Origin: VAZQ01 sp963712565
GTDB taxonomy: Bacteria > Pseudomonadota > Alphaproteobacteria > Rhizobiales > Xanthobacteraceae
Assembly (NCBI GenBank): GCA_963712565.1
Contig: CAVQIP010000068.1
Location: 76,892 to 140,891 of the forward strand
Direction: 5' to 3'
Length of the DNA: 64,000 nt
Every line of letters begins with the position of its first letter. Position 1 is the stretch's first letter. The notes beneath the pieces are model-generated. The model saw only the letters and a program-made list of their open reading frames with translations. It was not told where the DNA came from and ran no database searches. A program made the position numbers and the translations under genes. Of this stretch, positions 35,023 through 44,007 are shown one piece after another.

Positions 35023-35844
35023 ATGGTCGCCGGGGAAGCAGCAGCTGGTTCAGCCATTGTCGCCGACGGCGCCAGCAAGCTTTTCCTCGACGGAACCGTG
35101 GTCGCCTTCCATCAACTGTCGCTTGCGGTCCGGCGCAACGAGATCATGTGCGTGGTGGGTCCGTCGGGCTGCGGCAAGACCACGCTGCTGCGCTGCATCG
35201 CCGGCCTCACCGATCTGAGCAGCGGCACGCTCTTGGTTCACGGCCAGCCGGTGGCCGGCCGGCCGCCCGACGGCGTCGCCATGGTGTTCCAGCATTTCGG
35301 CCTGCTGCCGTGGAAGACCGTCTACGACAACGCGGCCTTTGGGCTCGCCATGGCGCGCGTGCCGCGCGCGGAGATCGCGGCGCGGGTCGCGCATTATCTC
35401 GAGCTGGTCGGGCTCACCGGCTTCGAAAGCCATTATCCCTACCAGCTCTCCGGCGGCATGCAGCAGCGCGTGGGGCTCGTGCGCGCACTGGCCGTGAACC
35501 CGTCGATCCTGTTGATGGACGAGCCGTTCGCGGCGCTCGACGCGCAGACCCGCGAGATCCTGCAAGAGGAGCTGCTGGCGCTGATGGAGCGGCCGGACGA
35601 GCGCAAGACCATGGTCTTCATCACCCATTCGATCGATGAGGCGATCCTGCTGGGCGACCGCATCGCGGTGATGAGCGCCCGTCCCGGCCGCATCAAAGAA
35701 GTGCTCGACATGCCGTTCGGCTGGCCGCGCAACGCCGATGCAGTGCGCTCAGATCCGCGCTTTGCCGAGTTTCGTCTGCATATCTGGCATCAGCTGCACA
35801 CCGCGAAGCCGCGGGCCCTGCGTGCGCCGAGAGAGGTTGCGTGA
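35023..35844 (+). CDS. ABC transporter ATP-binding protein (NitT/TauT type), second importer
   Basis: A 273-aa ATPase: Walker A GPSGCGKTT, Q-loop QHFGLLPW, signature LSGGMQQR, Walker B ILLMDEPFAALD and H-loop ITHSIDEA. It is close to the divergent ATPase at 33806, which suggests the two operons arose by duplication. A very strong RBS (GAGGAGGAAG) precedes the ATG. Its stop overlaps the permease start by 4 nt. Confidence 0.92.
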   Translation: MVAGEAAAGSAIVADGASKLFLDGTVVAFHQLSLAVRRNEIMCVVGPSGCGKTTLLRCIAGLTDLSSGTLLVHGQPVAGRPPDGVAMVFQHFGLLPWKTVYDNAAFGLAMARVPRAEIAARVAHYLELVGLTGFESHYPYQLSGGMQQRVGLVRALAVNPSILLMDEPFAALDAQTREILQEELLALMERPDERKTMVFITHSIDEAILLGDRIAVMSARPGRIKEVLDMPFGWPRNADAVRSDPRFAEFRLHIWHQLHTAKPRALRAPREVA

Positions 35845-36710
35845 CCACCGTCGAGCAAGCCCGCAGCGATTTGCCCGAGCGGCAGCCCCCGCTCGATCTG
35901 TCCGGCGACCAGGCCCGCGCCGAACGGGTCGCCGCCGAGCGCAGGCATCGCCGCCAGTGGATCAATCTGACGATCCGGCTGGCGTCGCTCGCGATCGCGC
36001 TCGTGCTGTGGGAGCTGGCGGCCTGGAACGTCGACCCCGTGCTCTTTACCTCGCCGACGAAGGTGGCGGTGGCGGCGTACGACATGGTGCTGAGCGGCGA
36101 GCTGTGGACCTATCTGTGGCCGAGCCTGGTCGTGCTCGCGATCGGTTTGGCGTTCGCGGTGGTGTTCGGGATCGGCATCGGCCTCTTGCTGGCGCGGTTC
36201 TGGGTGCTCGACGTCGCGCTCACCGTCTACATCACCTTCCTCTATTCGATTCCGTCGGTTGCCCTGGTTCCGCTCATCGTGCTGTGGGCCGGCTTCGACA
36301 CCACGGCGAAGGTGATCATCCTGTTCCTGTTCGCCTTCTTTCCGATGGTGATCAACACCTATCAGGGCGTCAAAAGCGTCGACCCGAAGCTGCTCGAGGT
36401 CGGCCGCGCCTTCCGTTGCTCGGAAGGGCAGTTGTGGTGGAACATCGTGTTGCCGGCGGCGCTGCCGTTCATCGTCACCGGATTGCGGCTGGCGCTCGGG
36501 CGCGGCTTGATCGGCATGGTGCTGGCCGATCTCTATACCGCGATCTCCGGCATCGGCTATCTGATCGTGCGCACGGCCTCAACCTACCAGGTCGACAAGA
36601 TGTTCGTGCCGATCGTGACGCTTGGGCTGCTGGGTGTGACGCTCACGGCGCTGCTGCGCTTGGCCGAGAAATACGTGGCGCCCTGGACCGCGGCGTCGCA
36701 AGAGGACTGA
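35841..36710 (+). CDS. ABC transporter permease (NitT/TauT type), second importer
   Basis: A 289-aa permease starting with GTG inside the ATPase stop (GTGA). The N-terminal 40 residues are charged and cytoplasmic. Six membrane segments follow, and the coupling loop VGRAFRCSEGQLWWNIVLPA is visible near 193. Unlike the divergent operon, this one has a single permease and its own binding protein downstream. Confidence 0.91.
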   Translation: MTTVEQARSDLPERQPPLDLSGDQARAERVAAERRHRRQWINLTIRLASLAIALVLWELAAWNVDPVLFTSPTKVAVAAYDMVLSGELWTYLWPSLVVLAIGLAFAVVFGIGIGLLLARFWVLDVALTVYITFLYSIPSVALVPLIVLWAGFDTTAKVIILFLFAFFPMVINTYQGVKSVDPKLLEVGRAFRCSEGQLWWNIVLPAALPFIVTGLRLALGRGLIGMVLADLYTAISGIGYLIVRTASTYQVDKMFVPIVTLGLLGVTLTALLRLAEKYVAPWTAASQED

Positions 36711-36742
36711 TCCGATGGACTTGAACTCAGCTGTCCTCATCG

Positions 36743-36827
36743 CGTCATGGCCGGGCTTGACCCGGCCATCCATCATACTTCGTAATGGTTTTTCCGATGG
36801 ATGCGCGGGTCAAGCCCGCGCATGACG
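36743..36827. repeat. BIME-like pair of REP hairpins
   Basis: Two palindromes lie 25 nt apart: one with GGCCGGG...CCCGGCC arms around CTTGA, and one with GCGCGGG...CCCGCGC around TCAAG. The pair is bounded by CGTCATG and its complement CATGACG, so the whole unit is itself an inverted repeat. It is the REP type common in Bradyrhizobium-like genomes and sits between the permease and binding-protein genes. Confidence 0.72.
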
Positions 36828-36895
36828 GAGCAACGATCGCGGCTGGCGATATAAAGCGGGGTTGCGGGCGAAAGGAAAAAGCAAGGAAACGCGCC

Positions 36896-37936
36896 ATGTG
36901 GAATAGGTGCCGAATGATCCATCTCCTGCTGCCGCTCTTCGCGGGCGCGCTCGTGATTGCGGATGCGGGCGACGCTGCCGCGCAGAATTGCCCAGCGATG
37001 CGTAAGATCAATATCGGGGTCTCGGTGGCGCCGCCCAATGTGGTGCACACCTCGCCCTACGTCGCGAAGGAGCTCGGCTTCTTCGCCAAACGCTGCATCG
37101 AGCCGAACATCATCCAGTTCGAAGGCGGCCAGTCGGCGACCTCGAACGCCGCGGCCGCGCAAGGCTCGGCGATCGTGAGCGTGGGCGACGTCGCCATCGG
37201 CCGCGGCATGAAGGTGCAGCAGTTCTGGGGATTGGCGCCGCGCATGCCGCAGGCCTACATGGTATCGCCCGACGTGAAGACCGCGGCCGATCTCAAGGGC
37301 AAGAAGCTCAGTGCCACCGGCGGCGGCGTCGGCGGCTTCAACTGGCGCATGGGCCGCGAGGTGCTCAAGAGCGCCGGTCTCACGGTCGACGACGCGCAAT
37401 TCATCCCCGCCGCCACGGCCGGGCGCCTGCCGGGACTGGTCGCCGGGCAGATCGACGGCGTGGCGCTCCATCCCGAGGACGTCTATCTCGCCAAGAAGCA
37501 GAAGCCGACACTCAATGTCTTGGTGCAGCTGGCCGAGCTGATGCCCGACTACATGTTCAACGCCTACGGCGCCTCGCTCGACTGGATCGCGCGCGACCGC
37601 GCGCTGCTGCGCGACACCGCCGCCGCCATGATCGAGGCCAATCGCGCCATGTATCGCGACAAGACCAAGGTCGTGCCGATCATCGAGAAGGCGACCGGCA
37701 AGCCGAAGGACGCGGTCGAATACGCCATCGACGTGCTGACCAAGAACTGCGTCTGGTCGGTCAACGGCGGCTTGAACCCCAAGCGCACGCAATGGTCGAT
37801 CGACAACAGCGCCGCGAACGGCGATATCGACAAGGACAAGAAGCCCGCGCCCGAGCAAGTGGCGAATTTCGCGCTTGCCAAGGAGGCGGTGGACGCCGCC
37901 GGTGGCCCCGTCACCATCGGCAATTGCAAGGATTAG
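36896..37936 (+). CDS. ABC transporter substrate-binding protein (NMT1-like), second importer
   Basis: A 346-aa periplasmic protein with a signal peptide ending GDAAAQNC. The mature fold starts INIGVSVAPPNVVHTSPYVA with GFFAKRCIEPNIIQFEGGQS. Four Cys (residue 32, CIEP, KNC, GNC) could form two disulfides. ATG 36896 has AAGGAAA upstream and begins the leader. It follows the permease after a REP unit and precedes the M24 protein, completing an ATPase-permease-SBP set. Confidence 0.88.
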   Translation: MWNRCRMIHLLLPLFAGALVIADAGDAAAQNCPAMRKINIGVSVAPPNVVHTSPYVAKELGFFAKRCIEPNIIQFEGGQSATSNAAAAQGSAIVSVGDVAIGRGMKVQQFWGLAPRMPQAYMVSPDVKTAADLKGKKLSATGGGVGGFNWRMGREVLKSAGLTVDDAQFIPAATAGRLPGLVAGQIDGVALHPEDVYLAKKQKPTLNVLVQLAELMPDYMFNAYGASLDWIARDRALLRDTAAAMIEANRAMYRDKTKVVPIIEKATGKPKDAVEYAIDVLTKNCVWSVNGGLNPKRTQWSIDNSAANGDIDKDKKPAPEQVANFALAKEAVDAAGGPVTIGNCKD

Positions 37937-37946
37937 CGCGCCTTGT

Positions 37947-37991
37947 GGAAAACCTGCCCCGGGCGTGATCCGGGGCAGGGACCGGTTTTCC
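37947..37991. repeat. Nested inverted repeat (REP-like) between binding-protein and M24 genes
   Basis: The inner stem CCTGCCCCGG/CCGGGGCAGG has a 7-nt loop, and the outer GGAAAACC and GGTTTTCC flank it. There is no T-run, so it is more likely a REP element stabilising the upstream mRNA than a terminator. Confidence 0.65.
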
Positions 37992-38023
37992 CAACGGAAC
38001 ATGCGCAAAACGAGGATCCCGTC

Positions 38024-39331
38024 ATGAACGTGCAAACTCCGCGTCCCGCCGGCCACCGGAGCTGGGAGGAGGTGCGCACGCGCCTCGATCAGAACGCGCC
38101 GTTCTCCAACATGCACGACACGCCCTATTACCGGGACGCGGTCTACGATCATTTCTCCAAGCAGGAATATCAGCGCCGCTACCGGGCGCTGCGCGACAAG
38201 ATGCGCGAGCACAAGCTCGACTGCGTGATCGTGCCCGGGGGCCCCAGCCATTGGAGCTTTGGCGGCGGCATGCAGTGGCTGACCGGCCATTGGGAGTGGC
38301 ACGCAATCTCGTCCTACGTGCTGGTGCCGCTCGACGGCGAGCCTACGCTGATCTTCTCCATGGGCGGCACCCATGCCGAGGCCTGCCGGCGCGAATGCGC
38401 CAACGCCCTGACCGACGTGCGCCACAGCCGCAACGGCAAATATGCCGAGGTCATGGTCGAACGCCTCAAGGAGCTCAGGCTCGAGCGCGGCCGCATCGGC
38501 CTCATCGAGATCGATGCGCGGCACAACGATTATCTTCCGGTCAACCAGTACAACGTGCTGCGGCAGTCGCTGCCGGAGGCGGAGTTGGTCTTCACCAAGG
38601 GCTTCCTGCACGAGCTGGTCGTCATCCACAGCGAGGAGGAATTGCGTTGCGTGCGCAAGGCCGGCGTGCTGTGCCAGCGTGCCATGGAGGCGATGATCGT
38701 GCGCGCCAAGCCCGGCGTGCCGGAATACGAGCTGCGTGCCGCCGCCGGCGCCGCCATCCTCGACGGCGGCGGCGACATCGACTTTCTCATCATCGGGACG
38801 ACGCCGATGGCCGAGCCCGCGATGGTGTTCGGCAATCCGCGCCCGTCGCACCGCAAGCTCAAGAAGGGCGACATCGTCAACATGGAGCTCGCCGCCGGCT
38901 ACAACGGCCTCTCGGCGCAGATCGGTTCGCCGATCACGCTCGGGCCGCCGACCGACATGGTGCGCAAATTCTGGGACGACATCACGCTGCCGGGCTACCG
39001 GAAGATCATCGCCGAGATCAAGCCCGGCAACGCCACCGACAATATGCGGCTCGCCAGCCGTTTTTTCCGCGACAAGGGCGTGCAGTCGCGCCCCACGCAG
39101 GTGCACGGCATCGACATCGTCACCGACAAGCCGCACGTCTTCGCCGAGCGCACCGAGGCCGGCGAGATCGACAAGGTGCTCAAGCCCGGCATGATCATCA
39201 TGGCCGAGCCCAATCCGATCACGCCGGACGGCATGTTCGGCATCTTCCTCGGGCACACTTTCATCGTCACCAACGACGGCCACGAATGCGTCGATAATTT
39301 CCCGCTCGAGATCGCGGTGGCGGCGGGTTGA
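38024..39331 (+). CDS. M24 family protein (Xaa-Pro peptidase/creatinase fold) with altered metal ligands
   Basis: A 435-aa protein with a creatinase-type N-terminal domain (residues 40-190) and a C-terminal pita-bread domain. The first Asp ligand of aminopeptidases is Glu (VNMELAAGYNG), the second is Gln (LSAQIG), and the last Glu is Asn (VTNDGH), while the His (VHGIDIV) and one Glu (MAEPNP) remain. Metal-free hydrolysis as in creatinase, rather than peptidase activity, is therefore plausible. It follows an ABC importer and overlaps the region of the Ldh-type gene, suggesting catabolism of the imported compound. ATG 38024 is set by the RBS-like CGAGGA. Confidence 0.85.
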   Translation: MNVQTPRPAGHRSWEEVRTRLDQNAPFSNMHDTPYYRDAVYDHFSKQEYQRRYRALRDKMREHKLDCVIVPGGPSHWSFGGGMQWLTGHWEWHAISSYVLVPLDGEPTLIFSMGGTHAEACRRECANALTDVRHSRNGKYAEVMVERLKELRLERGRIGLIEIDARHNDYLPVNQYNVLRQSLPEAELVFTKGFLHELVVIHSEEELRCVRKAGVLCQRAMEAMIVRAKPGVPEYELRAAAGAAILDGGGDIDFLIIGTTPMAEPAMVFGNPRPSHRKLKKGDIVNMELAAGYNGLSAQIGSPITLGPPTDMVRKFWDDITLPGYRKIIAEIKPGNATDNMRLASRFFRDKGVQSRPTQVHGIDIVTDKPHVFAERTEAGEIDKVLKPGMIIMAEPNPITPDGMFGIFLGHTFIVTNDGHECVDNFPLEIAVAAG

Positions 39332-39339
39332 GGGGTCGC

Positions 39340-40425
39340 GTGCTGACCAAAACCGAAGCGCAGAACGCTCGGCGCGTTCCTGCCGCCACCCTGCGCACGT
39401 TCCTGGTCGATGCCTTGCGCGCCTGCGGGTTGCCGGAAGCCGACGCCGCGACCGTCGCCGGCGCGATGCTGGAGGCCGATCTTACCGGCTCGGACGCGCA
39501 CGGCGTGTTTCGCTTGGCCGGCTACGTGCGCCAGCTCAAGCGCGGGGCGATGAACCCGCGCCCGAGCATCCGCGTGCTCGAGCGCGCGCCAGCCACTGCG
39601 CTCATCGACGGCGATCACGGCATGGGCCATGTGGTGATGACCCATGCCGCCCAGCTCGCGGTCGAGCTCGCGCGCGCGTCCGGCGTCGGCTGGGTCGGCG
39701 CCCGCCGCTCCAATCACGCCGGCGCCGGCGCGGTCTATGCCGCCATCCCGCTCGCGCACGGCATGGTCGGCATCTACGGCGCGGCCTCGAGCGTGAACCA
39801 CATGGCGCCGTGGGGCGGCACCGAGCCGCTGCTCGGCACCAACCCGATCGCAGTGGCGATCCCCGCGGGCGACGAGGCGCCGGTGATTCTCGACATCGCC
39901 ACCTCGCTCGCCTCGAACGGCGCCATCAGGACCCACGAGCTGGAGGGCCGGCCGATGCCCGAGGGCTGGGTGCAGAACCGCGCGGACGGCGCTCCCATCA
40001 CCGATCCGCGCCGCATCAACGAGGGCACTTATCTGCCGATGGGCGGCTACAAGGGCAGCGGCCTCTCCATCGTCATCGGCCTGCTGGCGGGTCCGCTCAA
40101 CGGCGCGGCGTTCGGCCGCGACGTCAGGGACTTCGCGCTGCCGCCCGGCGGCGAGCTCAATGTCGGGCAATTCGTGATCGCGCTCGACGTCGCGCGCTTC
40201 GTCCCGCCCGACCTATTCAAGGCGGAAGTCGACCGGCACATCCACGAGCTTGCCTCCTCCCGGCGAGTGCCGGGCAGGAACGAGATCCGCGTGCCGGGCC
40301 AGGGGCGGGTCGCACGCCGCAAGGAGCGGGAACAGAACGGCGTGCCGCTCAACGCGACGCTTGTCGCCCAGGTCGACGAGGTGGCAAAATCCCTCGGCAT
40401 CGCGCCGCTGAGCGCACGCGCATGA
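39340..40425 (+). CDS. Ldh family (malate/L-lactate/ureidoglycolate-type) NAD(P)-dependent oxidoreductase
   Basis: A 361-aa dehydrogenase with the family elements AMLEADLTGSDAHGVFRL, GARRSNHAGAGAVYAA, GTNPIAVAIPAGDEAPVILD and PMGGYKGSGLSIVIGLL. The fold is unrelated to classical LDH and oxidises 2-hydroxy acids. The start is taken as GTG 39340, 8 nt after the M24 stop, with TTGAGGGG upstream; a TTG at 39328 overlapping that stop is less likely. It is in the second importer's operon, pointing to a 2-hydroxy-acid step. Confidence 0.88.
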   Translation: MLTKTEAQNARRVPAATLRTFLVDALRACGLPEADAATVAGAMLEADLTGSDAHGVFRLAGYVRQLKRGAMNPRPSIRVLERAPATALIDGDHGMGHVVMTHAAQLAVELARASGVGWVGARRSNHAGAGAVYAAIPLAHGMVGIYGAASSVNHMAPWGGTEPLLGTNPIAVAIPAGDEAPVILDIATSLASNGAIRTHELEGRPMPEGWVQNRADGAPITDPRRINEGTYLPMGGYKGSGLSIVIGLLAGPLNGAAFGRDVRDFALPPGGELNVGQFVIALDVARFVPPDLFKAEVDRHIHELASSRRVPGRNEIRVPGQGRVARRKEREQNGVPLNATLVAQVDEVAKSLGIAPLSARA

Positions 40426-40958
40426 CCGCGGCTGCCGACCAATCGTCGCAGGGATCGCCGTTCTGGCGTTTCTCGCTGGGTTTCTATCGCCAGCCCGAAG
40501 TGGCCGACGCCTGCATCCGCTTGCAGGAGGAGGCCGGCATCGACGTCAATCTGTTGCTGTTTCTGCTCTGGCACGCGACGCGCAAGCGCGCGCTCTCGGC
40601 AACCGAAGTCGCGGAGCTCGAGCGGCGGATCGCCGGCTGGCGGGACATAACCGTGATTCCGCTGCGCACGCTGCGCCGCGCGCTGAAATCGCCACCGGCG
40701 CTGGTGGCTCCCGCAACGGCGGAACTCTTTCGCACCAAAGTCAAAGCGGTCGAGCTCGAGGCTGAACGGCTGCAGCAGGAGGCGATGTACGAGCTCACGC
40801 GGGCGTCGCCGTTGGGACGCGAGGCGTCCTCGCTCGAACAGGCGGCGCGTGGCAATGTCATGGCCTATCAGAGCATTCGTGGGGTGGCGTTTTCCACGGC
40901 TGCAGTCGAAACCCTGCTCGCGGCGCTGACCGGCTGCGGGCCCAAACCGGAGGAATGA
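40422..40958 (+). CDS. TIGR02444-type conserved hypothetical protein
   Basis: A 178-aa all-helical protein containing FWRFSLGFYRQPEVADACIR and DVNLLLFLLWHATRKR, the signature of a widespread uncharacterised proteobacterial family. ATG overlaps the Ldh stop (ATGA). The function is unknown and is not obviously related to the upstream catabolic genes. Its stop also abuts the decarboxylase-like gene, so it continues the same transcript. Confidence 0.85.
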   Translation: MTAAADQSSQGSPFWRFSLGFYRQPEVADACIRLQEEAGIDVNLLLFLLWHATRKRALSATEVAELERRIAGWRDITVIPLRTLRRALKSPPALVAPATAELFRTKVKAVELEAERLQQEAMYELTRASPLGREASSLEQAARGNVMAYQSIRGVAFSTAAVETLLAALTGCGPKPEE

Positions 40959-40960
40959 CC

Positions 40961-41341
40961 ATGGACAAGGACGTTTACGACCGCGGCCTGACCATGCGCC
41001 GCAGGGTGCTGGGCGAAGACTATGTCGACCGCGCGCTCAAGAGCGCCGACGACTTCAATCGGGATTTCCAGCGCATCGTCACCCAGTACTGCTGGGGCGA
41101 GGCCTGGGGTGACGACACCCTCTCCCCGCGCGAGCGCTCCATCCTCAATCTCGGCATGATCGCCTCGCTCGGCAAGATGGAGGAATTCCAGACCCACGTT
41201 CGCGGCGCGCTGCGCAACGGACTCACCCCCAACGAGATCCGCGCGGTGCTCACCCAGATCGCGGTCTATTGCGGTATCCCGGTTGGCGTGGATTGCTTCC
41301 GCCTCGCCAAGGCCGTGCTGAGCGAAGGCAAGAAGCCGTGA
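40961..41341 (+). CDS. Carboxymuconolactone decarboxylase (CMD) family protein
   Basis: A 126-aa protein with the CMD pattern RRRVLGEDYVDRAL, then YCWGEAWGDDTLSPRERSIL and LRNGLTPNEIRAVLTQIAVY, close in length to PcaC. It may act in beta-ketoadipate-type catabolism, but there is no AhpD CxxC motif and no other pca gene nearby. ATG 40961 is preferred over ATG 40955 because GGAGG is spaced 7 nt from it. Confidence 0.86.
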   Translation: MDKDVYDRGLTMRRRVLGEDYVDRALKSADDFNRDFQRIVTQYCWGEAWGDDTLSPRERSILNLGMIASLGKMEEFQTHVRGALRNGLTPNEIRAVLTQIAVYCGIPVGVDCFRLAKAVLSEGKKP

Positions 41342-41525
41342 AGTTCCCCGCAAGCGGCTTTTGGCGCTCCCTTCGCGACGGGCGTAAGCCCTTGAATTGC
41401 GACAAGTTCCATCGGCCGGGGTTATCAATGACTTGGTGATTTTTTGCCCCTATGGTCTTGAATGCGCCTTGTTCATGGGCGACTTCCGGTGACTGATTTT
41501 GGGGTTCGCGTGAGGGGGAGGGGGA

Positions 41526-42581
41526 ATGATTTTCCGCACAGCCGGTGCCATCGCGACGTTGTTGCTCGCCCTGGGAGGCTCGGGCAGCCCAGCTTTGGCG
41601 CAGTTCTATCCGCCTCCGCCGGCCTATCCGCCGCCGCAAGCTAATCCACCGTCTCAGGGTCACACGCCTCAACGGCTGATCCCCGCCGACGCCGACGGCG
41701 ACCAGTTGTATGACGCCCAGGGCCGTCCGCTGCCCCCCGGCACTGTCTTTCGCCAAGCGCCGCCCGGCCACCGTGAGGTGGGCGGGCCCCAGCACGGATA
41801 TCCACCTCAAGCTCTCCCAGGCTATGAGCCGGCCGCGCCGTCGGCTCCACCCGAGCAGGAGGCCACGCGGCCGCCGCTGCCGCTAGGGCCTGCACAGCCC
41901 CAGCAGGGTACGACTGGCGCAGACCCGCGCAACATGGCGGCATTTCCGCCGGAGGTGCGTCCCGAGACCGGCCCGAGGAAGGCGCTGCCGCCGCAGTTCC
42001 GTCGCGCGCTGGTCGACTACCACACCAAGGAGCCCGCCGGCACGCTCATCGTCGACACCCAGAATACCTACCTTTATCTCGTGTTCGGCCAGGGCAAGGC
42101 GTTGCGCTATGGCATCGGCGTGGGCCGCGAGGGCTTCACTTGGTCGGGCACCGAGCGGGTTACCAAGGTGGCGGAGTGGCCGGATTGGCATCCGCCGGAA
42201 GAAATGATCGAACGCCAGCCCTACCTGCCGCGCTTCATGGCCGGCGGTGACGGCAATCCGCTCGGCGCGCGCGCTCTCTATCTCGGCAAGACGATCTATC
42301 GCATCCACGGCACCAATCAGCCGTCGACCATCGGCACCTTCGTGTCTTCGGGCTGCATCCGGCTCACCAACGAGGACGTCACCGACCTCTACACCCGGGT
42401 GAAGGTCGGAACGCGCGTGGTGGTGCTGCCTGGCAAGCCGCCGGCGACCGCTGCGGCAACGCCACCTGCTCCGACCGCGGCGCCGGCGCCGCCTGCGGCA
42501 CTGGTGCAGCCGCCCGCTGGTGGTGGCGCGCCGGTCATGACCTCGCCGCTCGCCCCGCCGCCTTCCGCCATGGCGCGCTGA
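41526..42581 (+). CDS. L,D-transpeptidase (YkuD) with Pro-rich exported N-terminus
   Basis: A 351-aa envelope protein. There is a signal peptide to about residue 26, then Pro/Gln-rich disorder to 150. The YkuD domain spans 172-302 with His261 (IHGTNQPSTIG) and catalytic Cys277 in SSGCIRL. A Pro/Ala-rich tail follows. It crosslinks peptidoglycan stems or attaches proteins to them in the periplasm. It is a single gene, followed by a palindrome at 42613 that probably ends transcription from both sides. Confidence 0.93.
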   Translation: MIFRTAGAIATLLLALGGSGSPALAQFYPPPPAYPPPQANPPSQGHTPQRLIPADADGDQLYDAQGRPLPPGTVFRQAPPGHREVGGPQHGYPPQALPGYEPAAPSAPPEQEATRPPLPLGPAQPQQGTTGADPRNMAAFPPEVRPETGPRKALPPQFRRALVDYHTKEPAGTLIVDTQNTYLYLVFGQGKALRYGIGVGREGFTWSGTERVTKVAEWPDWHPPEEMIERQPYLPRFMAGGDGNPLGARALYLGKTIYRIHGTNQPSTIGTFVSSGCIRLTNEDVTDLYTRVKVGTRVVVLPGKPPATAAATPPAPTAAPAPPAALVQPPAGGGAPVMTSPLAPPPSAMAR

Positions 42582-42612
42582 TCCGGACTCATCCTGCCGT
42601 AGCGCGAGCTGT

Positions 42613-42636
42613 CGTCGTCCCCGCGCGGGGACGACG
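42613..42636. terminator. 24-bp perfect palindrome between convergent genes
   Basis: CGTCGTCCCCGC pairs exactly with GCGGGGACGACG. It lies between the convergent stops of the transpeptidase (42581) and the dehydrogenase (42650) and could serve as a bidirectional terminator or a REP unit. There is no long T-run. Confidence 0.6.
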
Positions 42637-42649
42637 CGATCTTTCGATA

Positions 42650-43609
42650 TTACTCCAGAACCCGCACCGGCTTGCCGTCGAGAAACGCGCGGATGTCGTC
42701 GACCACGCCGCCGAAATAAGTGCGATAGTTCTGCAGCGCCACGTAGCCGAGATGCGGCGTGAGCACGACGTTGTCCATCTTGCGCAGCGGATGGTCGGTA
42801 GGCAGCGGCTCGACGTCGAACACGTCGAGCCCGGCGCCGGCGATCTTGTTCTCCCGCAATACCGCCAGCAGCGCCGTCTCCTCGATGATGGGTCCGCGCG
42901 AGGTGTTGATGATGTAGGCCGACGGCTTCATCAGCCCGAATTCCTTGGCCCCGACCAGGCCGCGCGTGCGCTGGGACAGGATCACGTGGATGGTGATGAA
43001 ATCCGCCTGGCGGAACAGGTCCTCCTTGCTCACGTAGTCGACGCCCGCCTCCTTGCACTTCTCCGGCGTCAGGTTCTGGCTCCAGGCGATGACCTTCATG
43101 CCGAACGCCTGCGCGATCTTCGCCGTGCGGGTGCCGAGCTTGCCGAGGCCGAGCACGCCCAGCGTCATGCCGTCCAGATCCATGCCGATCGTGCTCTGCC
43201 ACGGCACGCCGGCCTTCATGCGCGCGTTCTCGTAGCCGATGCGACGGGTCAGTTCGAGCATGAGGCCGATGGCGATGCCGGAGGTGGGATTGCCCAGCGA
43301 TGGGGTCCCGCACACCACGACGCCGCGCTCCTTGGCGGCGGCAACGTCGAACGAGGCGTTGCGCAGGCCGGTGGTGATGAGGAGCTTGAGGTCGGGCAGC
43401 TTCTCGATCACGGCACGCGGGAAGGGCGTGCGCTCGCGCATGGCGCAGACGATGTCGAAGCCTTGCAGCGCCTTGATGACGTTGTCCTGGCCGCCGAGAT
43501 GCTGCTTGAACACCTTGATGTCGAGGTCGCCTGCGACCTTCGACCAATCGGCCGCTTTGAGAGCAACGTCCTGGTAGTCGTCGAGGATCGCGCAGCGAAG
43601 GCGGGGCAT
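42650..43609 (-). CDS. D-isomer specific 2-hydroxyacid dehydrogenase
   Basis: A 319-aa NAD-dependent enzyme. The Rossmann motif is LGVLGLGKLGTRTAKIAQ. Catalytic Arg lies in INTSRGPIIEE, Glu in the GAGLDVFDVEP region and His in LTPHLGY. The N-terminal substrate domain begins with RCAILDDYQD, a variant typical of phosphoglycerate/glyoxylate-reductase relatives in rhizobia. The substrate is not assigned. It is transcribed alone towards the transpeptidase gene. Confidence 0.93.
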   Translation of the reverse strand: MPRLRCAILDDYQDVALKAADWSKVAGDLDIKVFKQHLGGQDNVIKALQGFDIVCAMRERTPFPRAVIEKLPDLKLLITTGLRNASFDVAAAKERGVVVCGTPSLGNPTSGIAIGLMLELTRRIGYENARMKAGVPWQSTIGMDLDGMTLGVLGLGKLGTRTAKIAQAFGMKVIAWSQNLTPEKCKEAGVDYVSKEDLFRQADFITIHVILSQRTRGLVGAKEFGLMKPSAYIINTSRGPIIEETALLAVLRENKIAGAGLDVFDVEPLPTDHPLRKMDNVVLTPHLGYVALQNYRTYFGGVVDDIRAFLDGKPVRVLE

Positions 43610-43776
43610 GGCGAAGGTCCGTGATTGGCCAACGGGAGGGGGCAGACGAGGGTCGATAGCCCCCTATAGCACACGGGGAAGCCGCACCAGGCGCAATGGG
43701 CATGCGCAGCCTCGCGGCCGGCCGGGCGCCGCTCGGCCAGCTACGGACGATTGGTCACTCTTTGGAGTTGTCGGGA

Positions 43777-44007
43777 TCAGCCCTTCACGCGCACGCGCAC
43801 CAGCGCGGGTATCGCATCATACGTGGCGGGATACCTGGCGGGCGCCCGGTCGTGCTTGGCGTGCCACTTGGGGCCGGGTCCGCGCATGTAGTGCAGCTCG
43901 GGCCGATACGGGTCGAGCAGGCTTCTCGCCAGGCCGTGCAGGAACTCGGCGAGATCGGCCGCGACGCTCGATCCCTCGCGCTGGCTGCTTCGAACTGTCT
44001 TTCCCAT
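43777..44007 (-). CDS. Unrecognised small protein with DPYRPELHYMRGPGP motif, paralogue 1
   Basis: A 76-aa cytoplasmic-looking protein: a helical segment (VAADLAEFLHGLARSLLD) followed by PYRPELHYMRGPGPKWHAKH and a short basic tail. GGAGGGGGTC directly precedes ATG 44007. A second gene at 44303 encodes the same core. Across the 21-codon core I count nine silent differences and one Lys/Arg change, so the protein sequence is under selection. I cannot name a function; the GPGPxWHAKH loop might bind a nucleic acid or ligand. Confidence 0.75.
   Translation of the reverse strand: MGKTVRSSQREGSSVAADLAEFLHGLARSLLDPYRPELHYMRGPGPKWHAKHDRAPARYPATYDAIPALVRVRVKG

Noticed and set aside
36773..39283. Minus-strand frame of 836 codons opposite the binding-protein and M24 genes
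   Set aside because: Spans two well-supported genes on the other strand and shows only Arg/Val/Gly/His-rich shadow composition.
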